DNA of 64,000 nucleotides. Source: Solimicrobium silvestre (GTDB taxonomy: Bacteria; Pseudomonadota; Gammaproteobacteria; Burkholderiales; Burkholderiaceae_D). The stretch is from positions 53,067 through 117,066 of the forward strand of contig NZ_PUGF01000017.1 in NCBI RefSeq assembly GCF_002976435.1, written 5' to 3'. The notes under the pieces are model-generated. The model had not been told where the DNA came from, ran no database searches, and saw only the letters and a program-made list of their open reading frames with translations. Below, in pieces: positions 54,973-64,000 of the stretch. Numbering within the stretch: position 1 is the first letter of the stretch; each line of letters opens with the position of its first letter. The position numbers and the translations under genes were made by a program.

Positions 54973-55132
54973 AAATTTCTCCTTAGTGTAGTCGGTTGCA
55001 AAATAACGGCGCACGAATCGTTTGTGCTTGGCTGTATCTTAGAGCGCGTATATGTCACTAAAGTGTCGAGGTTTGTTGATTTTGTATCGACGTGTATCGA
55101 TAGCAAGATGTACCGATTTTGTTGGATAAGTT

Positions 55133-55165
55133 AAAAACAAAAATGCCACTGCGAGAGTGGCATTT
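55133..55165 (-). terminator. Rho-independent terminator of argG
   Basis: AAATGCCACT/AGTGGCATTT with a 5-nt loop (55141-55165) is followed, on the minus strand, by a T-rich run. It lies 34 nt after the argG stop. Confidence 0.85.
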
Positions 55166-55198
55166 GATCTAACTTTATTTTAGGAGTTGCAGCAAACT

Positions 55199-56428
55199 TT
55201 ATTTGCGACGCGCGCGAGCGTTCGCGGCAATCCGCATCCGTAACGCGTTTAATTTAATAAAGCCGCCAGCATCTGCTTGGTTATACGCGCCGCCATCTTC
55301 ATCAAACGTAGCGATAGTCATGTCAAACAAAGAGTCGGTTTTAGAGTCGCGCGACATGGTTGTCACATTGCCTTTGTACAGTTTCAAACGTACCCAGCCG
55401 TTCACGCATTGTTGGGTATGATCGATTAAGGTTTGCAGAGCAATTCGCTCTGGAGCCCACCAGTAGCCGTTATAAATCAGGCTGGCGTAACGTGGCATTA
55501 AATCGTCTTTTAAATGCGCCACTTCGCGATCTAAAGTAATCGATTCAATTGCACGATGCGCGCGCAGCATAATCGTACCGCCCGGGGTTTCATAGCAGCC
55601 GCGTGACTTCATTCCAACATAGCGGTTTTCTACTAAATCCAAACGACCAATACCGTGTTTGCCGCCCAAGCGATTCAGCTCGGTTAATACGGTTGCTGGT
55701 GACATGCGCACGCCATTCAGCGCGACGATATCACCGTGTTCAAATTCCACATCTAAAAATTCAGCTTGGTCTGGCGCCGCTTCCGGGCTGACAGTCCAAC
55801 GCCACATTGATTCTTCAGCTTCGGCACTTGGGTTTTCTAAATGGCGGCCTTCAAAACTGATGTGCAACAGGTTGGCGTCCATTGAATACGGAGCGCCGCC
55901 GTTTTTGTGTTTCATGTCAATTTCAATGCCGGCATCTTGTGCGTATTTCAGCAGTTTTTCACGTGACAGCAAATCCCATTCGCGCCATGGAGCAATCACT
56001 TTGACATTAGGCATTAAGGCATACGCACCTAATTCAAAACGCACTTGGTCGTTACCTTTTCCGGTTGCGCCGTGTGAAATTGTGTCCGCACCAGTAGCTT
56101 TGGCGATGTCAATTAAACGCTTGGCGATCAGCGGGCGGGCAATTGATGTACCGAGTAAATATTCGCCTTCATAGACGGTATTGGCACGGAACATCGGAAA
56201 AACGAAGTCGCGCACGAATTCTTCACGCAGATCGTCAATGTAAATATTTTCTGGTTTGATACCGAATTTCAGTGCCTTTTGGCGCGCCGGTTCCAGCTCT
56301 TCACCCTGGCCTAAATCGGCGGTGAAGGTGATGATTTCGCATTTGTAATTATCTTGCAGCCATTTCAAAATAACCGAGGTATCCAGGCCGCCTGAATATG
56401 CGAGAACTACTTTATTAATATCGCTCAT
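55199..56428 (-). CDS. argG: Argininosuccinate synthase
   Basis: A 409-residue enzyme. The ATP pyrophosphatase P-loop is [18 protein letters not shown] and [15 protein letters not shown] and [12 protein letters not shown] follow. It joins citrulline and aspartate in the penultimate step of arginine synthesis. It is 45 nt downstream of argF and probably co-transcribed. Confidence 0.96.
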   Translation of the reverse strand: MSDINKVVLAYSGGLDTSVILKWLQDNYKCEIITFTADLGQGEELEPARQKALKFGIKPENIYIDDLREEFVRDFVFPMFRANTVYEGEYLLGTSIARPLIAKRLIDIAKATGADTISHGATGKGNDQVRFELGAYALMPNVKVIAPWREWDLLSREKLLKYAQDAGIEIDMKHKNGGAPYSMDANLLHISFEGRHLENPSAEAEESMWRWTVSPEAAPDQAEFLDVEFEHGDIVALNGVRMSPATVLTELNRLGGKHGIGRLDLVENRYVGMKSRGCYETPGGTIMLRAHRAIESITLDREVAHLKDDLMPRYASLIYNGYWWAPERIALQTLIDHTQQCVNGWVRLKLYKGNVTTMSRDSKTDSLFDMTIATFDEDGGAYNQADAGGFIKLNALRMRIAANARARRK

Positions 56429-56473
56429 GATTTTCTCAATAAAAGGGAGGTGCTTGTTTAATCTGACAATCTA

Positions 56474-57397
56474 TTAATCTGGGCTTACAACTTTTCCTAT
56501 GACCAGGTATTCCAGCAAAGCTTTTTGAATATGTAAACGGTTTTCAGCTTCATCCCACACCACAGATTGCGGCCCGTCGATCACTTCTGCCGACACTTCT
56601 TCGCCACGGTGCGCTGGCAGGCAATGCATAAATAACGCGTCTGGTTGAGCGCGCGCCATTTTTGCGGCATCGACTATCCATCCGTCAAACGCCGTTAACC
56701 GCGCCTGATTTTCAGCTTCATAGCCCATGCTGGTCCAAACGTCGGTGGTCACTAAAGACGCACCGACACAAGCGTCGCTTGGATTGGTAAATAAGGTGTA
56801 ATTGGTTTGTGATTTTGGAATACGCGACAAGTCAACTTCGTAGCTTTTAGGCGTAGAAATATTCAGATGGAAGCCAAAAATTTGCGCTGCTTGCAGCCAT
56901 GAATACAGCATATTGTTCGCGTCACCGACCCAAGCCACACTTTTACCGGTGAGTGCTCCACGATGCTCAATAAACGTAAATACATCGGCAAACACTTGGC
57001 AGGGATGATGTTCGTTGGTCAGGCCATTAATCACCGGCACGCGAGAATTAGCGGCAAAGCGCTCAATAATGTCTTGGCCAAAAGTACGGATCATGATGAT
57101 GTCGCACATGCGCGAAATTACTTGTCCGGCATCTTCCACCGGTTCACCGCGTCCGAGTTGGCTGTCGCGAGTATTCAAATAAATCGCCGCGCCACCTAGT
57201 TGGTGCATGCCTGCTTCAAACGATAAGCGAGTACGGGTGGAGTTTTTTTCAAAGATCATCACCAAAGTGCGGTCAATTAGCGGGTGATAGATTTGATATT
57301 CTTTGAATTTGCGTTTAATGATGCGCGCACGTTCCATGACATAGTGATACTCATCTAACGTTAAGTCAGACATCTGCAAGAAGTGTTTGATTGCCAT
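56474..57397 (-). CDS. argF: Ornithine carbamoyltransferase
   Basis: A 307-residue enzyme. Carbamoyl phosphate binding is shown by FEKNSTRTRLSFEAGM, and ornithine binding by HCLPAHRGEEVSAEV and VWVDANNMLYSW-like region (VAWVGDANNMLYSW). It makes citrulline. First gene of an argF-argG unit. Confidence 0.95.
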   Translation of the reverse strand: MAIKHFLQMSDLTLDEYHYVMERARIIKRKFKEYQIYHPLIDRTLVMIFEKNSTRTRLSFEAGMHQLGGAAIYLNTRDSQLGRGEPVEDAGQVISRMCDIIMIRTFGQDIIERFAANSRVPVINGLTNEHHPCQVFADVFTFIEHRGALTGKSVAWVGDANNMLYSWLQAAQIFGFHLNISTPKSYEVDLSRIPKSQTNYTLFTNPSDACVGASLVTTDVWTSMGYEAENQARLTAFDGWIVDAAKMARAQPDALFMHCLPAHRGEEVSAEVIDGPQSVVWDEAENRLHIQKALLEYLVIGKVVSPD

Positions 57398-57875
57398 AAG
57401 TGGATTAGCGAGCTTGAGCGGGGAATGCTTTCCGCGTTGCGCTGTTGTGAAAGTCGAACTTGATTATAGGGGATTATTTGCGTTTATGCCTCGTCTTGCT
57501 TGCTATAACAATGAATTATTCAGTTATTTAATTAAAAAACAAAATTAAATTCTTAATAAATTAAATTTTTATTGATATTAATTACTTTGATGATTCTGTG
57601 AAACCTTGTCTTAATTGAAATAATAAAATTTAATGACGGAACTTTTTAATTTGGAGTACACCATGCAAAGGTGAAATCGAGCGTGTTAATCGATAGCCGT
57701 GGTAGTTATTCATTTACTATTTTGTACGTCGGTTGCATTTAAGGCTATTTAAAAATATACAATTTATTCAATCCAAGCTACATTGATTGGCCTGTTATTT
57801 TGTTGTTCTGTGCTCGAAAGGCGAAGTGTTAATCTCAGCCGGTTTTTGATAAATATGAATATTCCAGAGTAAAAA
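57398..57875. other. AT-rich intergenic region between argF and the LysE-like gene
   Basis: About 478 nt with very AT-rich sequence from 57520 to 57650. It must hold the divergent promoters of argF and the exporter gene. No exact ARG box, riboswitch or hairpin was identified. Confidence 0.45.
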
Positions 57876-58496
57876 ATGCAAAATCCCTCAATAGTTCTGC
57901 AAGGCTTCCTTTTTGGTATCGGTTTGTTCGCCGCTATGGGGCCCAAAGATTCGTTCCTAATCAAGCAAGCCTTAATCGGTCGGTACCTACCAATTCTGGT
58001 TTTTATTTGTGTCGCTTCCGACATTCTATTGATTACCTTAGGAGTAGCTGGCATTGGCCGACTCGTCGCTCAATCAGCGGGTTTGCTCACTGTTGCCGTA
58101 TGGGGCGGAGCTGCTTATTTATTTTGGTATGGTGGGAAAACACTGTTAGCGGCGCTGACAAATAAATCCATGCCAAGTGATACCAAAGTCGACTACGGTA
58201 CTTCGCTAAGATCGGTTTGTCTCACGGCGCTTACCCTGTCGCTCTTTAATCCCTATGCCTTGATCGATACTCTGCTTGTGATTGGCCCGATTAGCGGTAG
58301 TATGCCCGACGATGTTCGTTGGTTTTTTGCGTTTGGTGCAATGATGGCTTCCTTGCTTTGGTTTTCTGTACTGACCATCGGCACGACATTTTTAAGGCGG
58401 TTTTTTCTACAAGCTGTGATGTGGCGTGTGCTTGATACTATAATCGCGTCCATCATGTTTTATTTGGGAATACAGCTGCTGCTCTTTTATCGGTAA
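57876..58496 (+). CDS. LysE/ArgO family amino acid exporter
   Basis: A 206-residue membrane protein with about six hydrophobic segments. The family motif normally reading GPQNAF is GPKDSFLIKQALIGR here, and SLFNPYALIDTLLVIG matches the LysE pattern. Divergent placement next to argF-argG suggests arginine or lysine export. RBS is weak. Confidence 0.88.
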   Translation: MQNPSIVLQGFLFGIGLFAAMGPKDSFLIKQALIGRYLPILVFICVASDILLITLGVAGIGRLVAQSAGLLTVAVWGGAAYLFWYGGKTLLAALTNKSMPSDTKVDYGTSLRSVCLTALTLSLFNPYALIDTLLVIGPISGSMPDDVRWFFAFGAMMASLLWFSVLTIGTTFLRRFFLQAVMWRVLDTIIASIMFYLGIQLLLFYR

Positions 58497-58555
58497 ATGT
58501 GCATTCCCGATAGCCGCAATCGGGAGTGCATCACATTAAAATTAATCGATAGTAC

Positions 58556-59452
58556 CTATTTATAACCGAGCGTTTGCGCCGCTTCATGCACCAATTGCTC
58601 ATACATATCATGACGCATTTTGCTGATTTCCCCAGTTTTGATCGCCGCTAAAACAGCGCAACCGGGTTCGGTGTGATGATGACAATTGTAGAATTTGCAT
58701 TGCCCTAAATGTGGGCGAAACTCAGGAAAAGCACGTTCCAGCATGCCTTCGCTTAAATGATGTAAACCAAATTCCTGAAAACCCGGTGAATCAATAATGA
58801 TGCTGCGCTCATTTAAATGGTAAGACCGTACAAATGTGGTGGTGTGTTTGCCGGTATTTAAAGCCGCTGAAATCTCACGCGTAGCGATTGCTGCATCAGG
58901 TATCAGCAAGTTGATCAGCGAAGATTTCCCCATGCCGGATTGGCCGATTAAAATCGTTGATTGTCCTTCAAGCAGCGGCATTAATATATCTAATGTTTGC
59001 TGCGGATTGGTTTTTGCTGAAACAAAATGTACCGGATAATCTAATTTTTGATATATTTCCAAGCGTTTTTTTGCTGCTGGCAATAAGTCAAGAACGTCGA
59101 TTTTATTCAAGACTAAATGCGGCTTAATGCCGCCAGCTTCAGCAGCGACCAAGGCGCGACAAATTAAATCATCGGAGAAGCCTGGTTCGGTGGCGACCAC
59201 AATAAATAGTTGGCTTAAATTAGCCGCCAATAGTTTGGAGCGATATTGGTCTGAGCGATACAGCAAAGTTTTGCGCTCGGTAATTGCCTCAATTACGCCT
59301 TGGTTTTTTGAGGTGAGTTTATATTCCACCACGTCGCCCACCGCCACGTCACTCTTTTTGCCGCGAGTAACGCAGTTGAACAGCATCTCTTCGGCTTCAA
59401 CCAGATAATGTCGGCCATGTGCTGCCATGACCGTGCCAAACAATTTAGACAT
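58556..59452 (-). CDS. rsgA: Small ribosomal subunit biogenesis GTPase RsgA
   Basis: A 298-residue circularly permuted GTPase. An OB domain is followed by LNKID (G4), [14 protein letters not shown] (G1) and [13 protein letters not shown] (G3), and by the zinc motif C-x7-H...C ([16 protein letters not shown]). It helps late maturation of the 30S subunit. The start at 59452 overlaps the stop of the dehydratase gene by 1 nt; a TTG one codon earlier is rejected. Confidence 0.95.
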   Translation of the reverse strand: MSKLFGTVMAAHGRHYLVEAEEMLFNCVTRGKKSDVAVGDVVEYKLTSKNQGVIEAITERKTLLYRSDQYRSKLLAANLSQLFIVVATEPGFSDDLICRALVAAEAGGIKPHLVLNKIDVLDLLPAAKKRLEIYQKLDYPVHFVSAKTNPQQTLDILMPLLEGQSTILIGQSGMGKSSLINLLIPDAAIATREISAALNTGKHTTTFVRSYHLNERSIIIDSPGFQEFGLHHLSEGMLERAFPEFRPHLGQCKFYNCHHHTEPGCAVLAAIKTGEISKMRHDMYEQLVHEAAQTLGYK

Positions 59453-59802
59453 CAAGAGAACGATTGTTGAAATACGGTTTCAACTTTGGCGGCGCAAATA
59501 AAATCGTTTTCCGATAAACCACCACGTCCGCCATTGACACTGTGGGTATCGAATTTAATCACGCATTGCTGATAAGTCAGCGTAATTTCAGGATGATGAT
59601 CTTCAACGTGAATCACATAGGCAATGGCGTTCATGAAGGCCAGCGTTTCGTAGTAATTTTTAAATTTATATGTTTTAACGATGCGATTGCCTGCAGCTTC
59701 CCAACCGGGTACGGCGGCTAGATAAGCCGCCAATTCTGTGTCAGCCAAGGCTGTTTCTGTGTGCTGGCATTTGCGGGCTAATAGTTCACGAGTACTAGGC
59801 AT
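59452..59802 (-). CDS. phhB: Pterin-4a-carbinolamine dehydratase
   Basis: A 116-residue protein with the active-site pattern [20 protein letters not shown] and [15 protein letters not shown]. It recycles 4a-hydroxytetrahydrobiopterin formed by aromatic amino acid hydroxylases. It overlaps the M48 protease gene by 8 nt and rsgA by 1 nt, forming one operon. No phenylalanine hydroxylase gene is in the window. Confidence 0.92.
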   Translation of the reverse strand: MPSTRELLARKCQHTETALADTELAAYLAAVPGWEAAGNRIVKTYKFKNYYETLAFMNAIAYVIHVEDHHPEITLTYQQCVIKFDTHSVNGGRGGLSENDFICAAKVETVFQQSFS

Positions 59803-61093
59803 GATGTTCTTTCGCGTTATTTAATTGATAGTGATTATTCAGATGATTGATGCGTACTGCAGCCGATGGATGGCTGTCATAAAAAGTGGAATACATCGGA
59901 TCAGGCGTTAAGGTTGATGCGTTGTCATCATACATTTTGACCAGGGCAGAAATTAAGTCATCCGCTTTCGTATGATAGGCGGCAAAATCGTCGGCTTCAA
60001 ATTCATGTTTACGTGAAGTGATGGCGCTGATCGGCGAGAAGAAGAAGGTAAATAATGGCAATGTCAGCATAAATAATAACAATGCCATCGCATCATTACT
60101 GTTATTAGTACCGATTAGCAGTGGGTCAACACCGAGCCCGGTATAAAACCAAACTTGTTCCTTCAAAAAACCGAGCAAAGCTAAAAAGCCCAAAGACAAG
60201 ATGAAGATCAGCACGATGCGCTGCACGATATGCTTCTTTTTAAAATGGCCGAGTTCATGCGCTAATACCGCTTCAATTTCTTGCGGTGCTAATCGTTCGA
60301 TTAAGGTATCAAAAAACACGATGCGTTTCGATGCGCCAAAGCCGGAAAAATAAGCATTGCCATGTGCGCTGCGTTTGGAGCCGTCCATAATAAACAGCCC
60401 TTTAGACGCAAAGCCGGTGCGCTGCATTAAGCCTTCAATACGGGCTTTTAAACTTTCATCTTCAAGCGGTTTGAATTTATTGAATAACGGAGCAATCACG
60501 CTAGGGTAGAGCACCATCATCAGCAGCTGAAATCCGCTCCAAACCAGCCATGCATACAGCCACCACAAGTCGCCGGCGCTGCCCATTAATTTCAGCACTA
60601 CCCAGCATAATGGCAAGCCAATTGCGGCACCGATCACGCTATTTTTAATCATGTCAGTAAAAAATAGACGCACAGTCATTTTGTTAAAGCCAAATTTTTC
60701 TTCCAGCACAAATTGACGGTAATAATCCATTGGTAGATCGATCAGGCTAGTAATGAAGGCAAAACTCACCAACAAGCCAATCTGATAGCTCATTCCAGTG
60801 CCAAGTAATGGTATTAAGTGGGTAGATAGCCATTGCAAGCCGCCAAACAGGGTAAGCGCCAACAAAATTAGCGCGCCTAAAAACAGGTCGATTATTCCTA
60901 ATTTTGCTTTGGCTATGGTGTAATCAGCTGCTTTTTGATGGGATGCCAGTGTTATTTTTTCGGCAAATTGAGCCGGAACCGTAGCGCGGTGCTGTTGAAC
61001 AAAGCGAATTTGACGTGAAGCCAGCCAAAAACGACATCCTAAGGTCAAACTTAAGAAAACAATGAACAATACTGAAAATGCGAATGAATCCAT
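59795..61093 (-). CDS. M48 family (Ste24/HtpX-like) membrane metalloprotease
   Basis: A 432-residue inner membrane protein. The zinc motif is VLAHELGHFKKKHI, the third ligand is in EFEADDFAAYH, and TM segments lie near residues 1-20, 65-90, 105-125, 150-200, 295-315 and 330-355. It corresponds to the CAAX prenyl protease 1-like group that degrades damaged membrane proteins. Start follows GGAGCAGC. Confidence 0.92.
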   Translation of the reverse strand: MDSFAFSVLFIVFLSLTLGCRFWLASRQIRFVQQHRATVPAQFAEKITLASHQKAADYTIAKAKLGIIDLFLGALILLALTLFGGLQWLSTHLIPLLGTGMSYQIGLLVSFAFITSLIDLPMDYYRQFVLEEKFGFNKMTVRLFFTDMIKNSVIGAAIGLPLCWVVLKLMGSAGDLWWLYAWLVWSGFQLLMMVLYPSVIAPLFNKFKPLEDESLKARIEGLMQRTGFASKGLFIMDGSKRSAHGNAYFSGFGASKRIVFFDTLIERLAPQEIEAVLAHELGHFKKKHIVQRIVLIFILSLGFLALLGFLKEQVWFYTGLGVDPLLIGTNNSNDAMALLLFMLTLPLFTFFFSPISAITSRKHEFEADDFAAYHTKADDLISALVKMYDDNASTLTPDPMYSTFYDSHPSAAVRINHLNNHYQLNNAKEHHA

Positions 61094-61215
61094 GCTGCTC
61101 CTGTGAGAAAATAGCGCATTAATGAAGTGTGGATGGTTTGGATGTATGCCACGCTACTTTTGCTTATTAGTTTGAATACGAAGTTTATATACGTGCAACG
61201 CGCCAAGGAATAATT

Positions 61216-61797
61216 ATGTCACAAGCCAGTATTTTACCTGCAACTCCTGTAGTCAAGCCCAATGAATTTAATTTGGTCTGGCTTGACATGGAAATGACAG
61301 GACTTGACCCAGATACCGATCGCATCATAGAAGTTGCTGTGATCGTGACTGATATGGAATTGAATATTTTGGCAGAAGGCCCAGTATTTGCGATTCATCA
61401 ATCCGATGAAACTCTGGATAAAATGGATAACTGGAACAAAGGTACTCACGGCCGTTCTGGCTTGATCGACCGGGTAAAAGCCTCCACGGTAACGGAAGCG
61501 GAAGCGGAAATTGCCTTGATTGCCTTCCTGAAAAAATATGTTCCCGCCGGAAAATCACCGATGTGCGGCAATTCAATTTGCCAAGATCGCCGCTTCATGG
61601 TGCGCGGCATGCCGAAACTGGAAGCCTATTTCCATTACCGCAATCTGGATGTTTCCACCATTAAAGAACTATGCCGTCGCTGGAAGCCTGAGTTAATTAA
61701 AGGTTTTAAAAAGCACCAAATGCATACAGCTTTAGCGGATATTATTGAATCGGTGGAAGAGTTGCGCTACTACCGTGAACATTTTATTGTTCCGTAA
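61216..61797 (+). CDS. orn: Oligoribonuclease
   Basis: A 193-residue DEDDh exonuclease: [19 protein letters not shown] (Exo I), [18 protein letters not shown] (Exo II region) and [14 protein letters not shown] (Exo III with His). It degrades short RNAs and linear di-nucleotides such as pGpG. RBS AAGGAAT. Confidence 0.95.
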   Translation: MSQASILPATPVVKPNEFNLVWLDMEMTGLDPDTDRIIEVAVIVTDMELNILAEGPVFAIHQSDETLDKMDNWNKGTHGRSGLIDRVKASTVTEAEAEIALIAFLKKYVPAGKSPMCGNSICQDRRFMVRGMPKLEAYFHYRNLDVSTIKELCRRWKPELIKGFKKHQMHTALADIIESVEELRYYREHFIVP

Positions 61798-61811
61798 AAG
61801 CAGTTGGAATG

Positions 61812-61854
61812 AAAAAAAACCGTCACAGCTAAACAGCTTGTGACGGTTTTTTTA
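61812..61854. terminator. Bidirectional terminator between orn and the YecA-like gene
   Basis: The stem AAACCGTCACA/TGTGACGGTTT with a further AGCT/AGCT extension in the loop is flanked by an A-run and a T-run, so it works on both strands. Confidence 0.88.
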
Positions 61855-61880
61855 TTGCGTATACATTAATACGCGCTAAA

Positions 61881-62579
61881 TCAATGCACTGTAGGTCCAG
61901 CGCCGCAGCAGTTTTTATATTTCTTGCCGCTACCGCAATTACAGACATCATTGCGACCTTGTTTTGGGGTATCACGTTTAATAGTGCTAACGCCGGAAGT
62001 GCGCAATGGCAGCCAATATTGGTATAAATGCGGAATCGCCGCTTCTACTTCAATCGCTAATTTATGGCATTTTACGGGTTCATCTACTAACTTCATCTCT
62101 TCTTCGCTAATTTCATCTGCGCCGAGTAAGTAGATCGGGCGTAATAACGGTTCTAACGAAGATGATTTGATCGTTTCCCATGCATCAGCACGGAGTTGCA
62201 TCCCTTCCCAGAAGCCCCATGCCCAAGCTTCACCATCAATAATTTCTTTACCGTTTAACTCATAAACGCAAAACAGCGGTTCAAATTCTTTCGGTGCGAC
62301 TTCAAAAGTGATGATGACTTCATTCATAAAACGCGCGATTAAACTAATAATTCGCTCGGAGTGTTTTTCAGAATCAAACTTAGGCTCCGCTTCGCCTTCC
62401 AGGCCCCAGACATTCGGTAACCATTCAGATAATGGAATAAATTCAGGCCCGATGGTAATCGCAGTCAAGTAACCATGCAGCGCATCCATGGTCATTCCTT
62501 CATCTCCGACTGCATCCGACATTAAAAAGTTATCAAGTTCGTCAAATTCTTTATCTGATAGTGGTTGATCTAAATGCAT
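61881..62579 (-). CDS. YecA/UPF0149 family protein with SEC-C zinc motif
   Basis: A 232-residue protein starting MHLDQPLSDKEFDELDNFLM. The UPF0149 domain (MTMDALHGYLTAITIGPEFI, EAWAWGFWEGMQL) occupies residues 10-180 and the SEC-C motif GRNDVCNCGSGKKYKNCCG ends it. A longer frame that runs into the rpiA promoter is rejected. YecA-type proteins bind zinc or iron and are linked to SecA and ribosome function. Confidence 0.9.
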   Translation of the reverse strand: MHLDQPLSDKEFDELDNFLMSDAVGDEGMTMDALHGYLTAITIGPEFIPLSEWLPNVWGLEGEAEPKFDSEKHSERIISLIARFMNEVIITFEVAPKEFEPLFCVYELNGKEIIDGEAWAWGFWEGMQLRADAWETIKSSSLEPLLRPIYLLGADEISEEEMKLVDEPVKCHKLAIEVEAAIPHLYQYWLPLRTSGVSTIKRDTPKQGRNDVCNCGSGKKYKNCCGAGPTVH

Positions 62580-62699
62580 GGTAAACCCTTGTTGGCGGAA
62601 AATACTGGCAGTGTATCGCTTTGCCGTTGTTTTGTGTGGAACAGAAGAGCATGAACCAGTAAAATAGCGCACATCTATTATCAGCTTCAGGACACCGCA

Positions 62700-63371
62700 A
62701 TGACCCAAGATGAACTCAAACAAGCCGTGGCGCGTGCCGCAATTCAATATGTAGTAGCCGGACAAATTGTCGGCGTTGGAACTGGCTCCACCGCCAATTT
62801 TTTCATCGACGAACTGGCAAAAATAAAAGACAAAATCCCCGGCGCAGTCGCCTCCTCAGAAGCCACCGCTGCCCGTTTGCGTAGCCACGGCATTAAAGTG
62901 CTGGACTTAAATGAAGTCACTTCCATGCCGGTCTATATCGATGGCGCGGATGAAATTGACGCCAGCGGCGCGATGATCAAAGGTGGCGGCGCCGCATTAA
63001 CCCGCGAAAAAATCGTCGCTTCAGTCGCCGAAAAGTTCGTCTGCATCGCTGATGGTTCAAAACTGGTGAACGTACTGGGCAAATTCCCGCTACCTATCGA
63101 AGTCATCCCAATGGCGCAAGCCGTGGTAGCACGTCAATTAAGTTTGCTAGGCGGCGAGCCTAAATTACGGATGAAAGATGGTAAACCTTTGTTGACCGAT
63201 AACGGAAATGTGATTTTGGATGTGCATGAGCTGGAAATCACTAATCCAGTTGCGATGGAAGCGGTGATGAATAATATCGTCGGAGTTGTGACGGTGGGTT
63301 TGTTTGCTAAGCAGGGCGCGAATGTGTGTTTGCTGGGAATGGCGGATGGGGTTAAAACGCTGACGTTTTGA
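62700..63371 (+). CDS. rpiA: Ribose-5-phosphate isomerase A
   Basis: A 223-residue enzyme: [40 protein letters not shown] and [19 protein letters not shown] are the phosphate and active-site loops. It interconverts ribose 5-phosphate and ribulose 5-phosphate. CAGGA lies upstream. Divergent from the YecA-like gene. Confidence 0.96.
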   Translation: MTQDELKQAVARAAIQYVVAGQIVGVGTGSTANFFIDELAKIKDKIPGAVASSEATAARLRSHGIKVLDLNEVTSMPVYIDGADEIDASGAMIKGGGAALTREKIVASVAEKFVCIADGSKLVNVLGKFPLPIEVIPMAQAVVARQLSLLGGEPKLRMKDGKPLLTDNGNVILDVHELEITNPVAMEAVMNNIVGVVTVGLFAKQGANVCLLGMADGVKTLTF

Positions 63372-63395
63372 TGCGGATTAATTACGCGTGACTTA

Positions 63396-63830
63396 CTACA
63401 ATTTGCACTTATCAGTTAGTGCTCCGTAGGTGATTGGGATTAGTCTTGCCAATCCTGTGAAGATACTATTGTCAGCATATGTTGTCTTGCAATCTTTTTT
63501 TGCCCCTCGTTCTGCGGCATCGGCTAAGTGTGTTTCAAGTGAGCCAGTTAAAGTTTCATTGCCTTGCGTTTTTTCTTGCGGGGATCTAATCCTGTTTTTA
63601 TCATCAACCACCGCTTGGTTTCGTAAGGCTTCGAGATCAAGTCGGTTCGGACTTTCTGTTGGGGCTAAGGGCACGGCAGGATTTTCAGAGGTGCTGGGAG
63701 TTTGCTCACCAGTTATTGCGATTGAATGCGTAAGCTTTTGCAAATGAATTGTTGGTATGTGCGATGTTGCCTGTTTTTCTGTTTCCAATGGCGGTTTTGT
63801 ACGTATAGGCACGATATTTGTTAATACCAT
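63396..63830 (-). CDS. Hypothetical protein, possibly 5'-degraded
   Basis: About 144 residues from the ATG at 63830 (MVLTNIVPIRTKPPLETEKQ); a longer frame to 63923 is also open. The C-terminal part, LDLEALRNQAVVDDKNRIRS and TYADNSIFTGLARLIPIT, resembles a proline-rich, cysteine-containing protein type seen in other Oxalobacteraceae, which usually has an N-terminal membrane segment that is absent here. Either the 5' part has been lost or the start is elsewhere. Function unknown. Confidence 0.4.
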   Translation of the reverse strand: MVLTNIVPIRTKPPLETEKQATSHIPTIHLQKLTHSIAITGEQTPSTSENPAVPLAPTESPNRLDLEALRNQAVVDDKNRIRSPQEKTQGNETLTGSLETHLADAAERGAKKDCKTTYADNSIFTGLARLIPITYGALTDKCKL

Positions 63831-64000
63831 ATATTTTATTGATTCATGGACGTACTGTAGTTTTTCCCTTTTATGTTTAGACGTGGGACATAGGTAACGG
63901 GTGTATCCAGACATGGGTAACACATTTAAGCCGAATTAGTTGCAGCGCGCAAGTCGATTTTAAGAATCTTCTGGCGACAGTAAAATATATTAAATACACC

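Noticed and set aside
62580..62765. N-terminal extension of the YecA-like protein
   Set aside because: The extra 62 residues do not resemble the family and overlap the rpiA start region; the ATG at 62579 has a better RBS.
1..64000. tRNA or rRNA genes
   Set aside because: No cloverleaf-like sequence with a T-loop GTTCGA context or rRNA segment was recognised by eye; a tRNAscan-SE run would be decisive.

Overview
The window looks like a chromosomal segment from a betaproteobacterium, most likely Burkholderiales and close to Oxalobacteraceae. The reasons are the protein types (DgcB, GbcA, YajQ, an ArgD/ArgF/ArgG set, PEP-CTERM export signal), moderate GC content, and the GTAG-type palindromic repeats. 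No rRNA, tRNA, CRISPR array or complete insertion sequence was seen. The family-level assignment is an inference from protein similarity recalled from memory.

Region 1 (1-33 kb) is a nearly complete choline and glycine betaine catabolic island, almost all on the + strand. BetA and BetB turn choline into glycine betaine. GbcA/GbcB remove the first methyl group to give dimethylglycine. DgcA/DgcB with a dedicated EtfA/EtfB give sarcosine. The sarcosine oxidase SoxA (3' part) and SoxG give glycine. GlyA makes serine and SdaA makes pyruvate. FdhA oxidises the released formaldehyde. An inactive-looking M19 dipeptidase homologue and a small V4R-like protein precede dgcA, as in the Pseudomonas aeruginosa PA5396-PA5401 block. 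The island also contains an APC permease, a DUF1329/DUF1302/RND/YCF48 envelope module, a PEP-CTERM protein, a GFA-family protein and a class C beta-lactamase-like hydrolase. Five GTAG-type REP or paired-REP elements lie at gene boundaries here and none was seen in the rest of the window. No GbdR or BetI type regulator is present.

Region 2 (33-46 kb) is mixed: a ChpS/ChpB (MazEF) toxin-antitoxin pair convergent with betA, a secreted CocE/NonD hydrolase, a SnoaL-like protein with an AraC regulator, a MATE exporter, an orphan IscX, a phosphatidylserine synthase-like enzyme, a GntR/YtrA-ABC exporter operon, a fatty acid desaturase with a coniferyl aldehyde dehydrogenase-like enzyme, and a decayed AbiE-like toxin-antitoxin locus whose antitoxin gene and perfect palindromic operator survive.

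Region 3 (46-64 kb) begins with an arsR-aqpS-arsC arsenic operon and continues with mostly housekeeping genes: argD, an iron-sulfur flavoreductase, an SDR protein, a second MazEF-like pair, yajQ, murB, a His-rich Spy/CpxP-like protein, argG, argF, a LysE exporter, rsgA, a pterin dehydratase, an M48 protease, orn, a YecA/SEC-C protein, rpiA and a degenerate hypothetical gene at the edge.

No single undescribed system is proven. The best candidates for a second look are the envelope module inside the betaine island, the M19 homologue that lacks metal ligands, the decayed AbiE-like locus, and the two differently regulated MazEF pairs.
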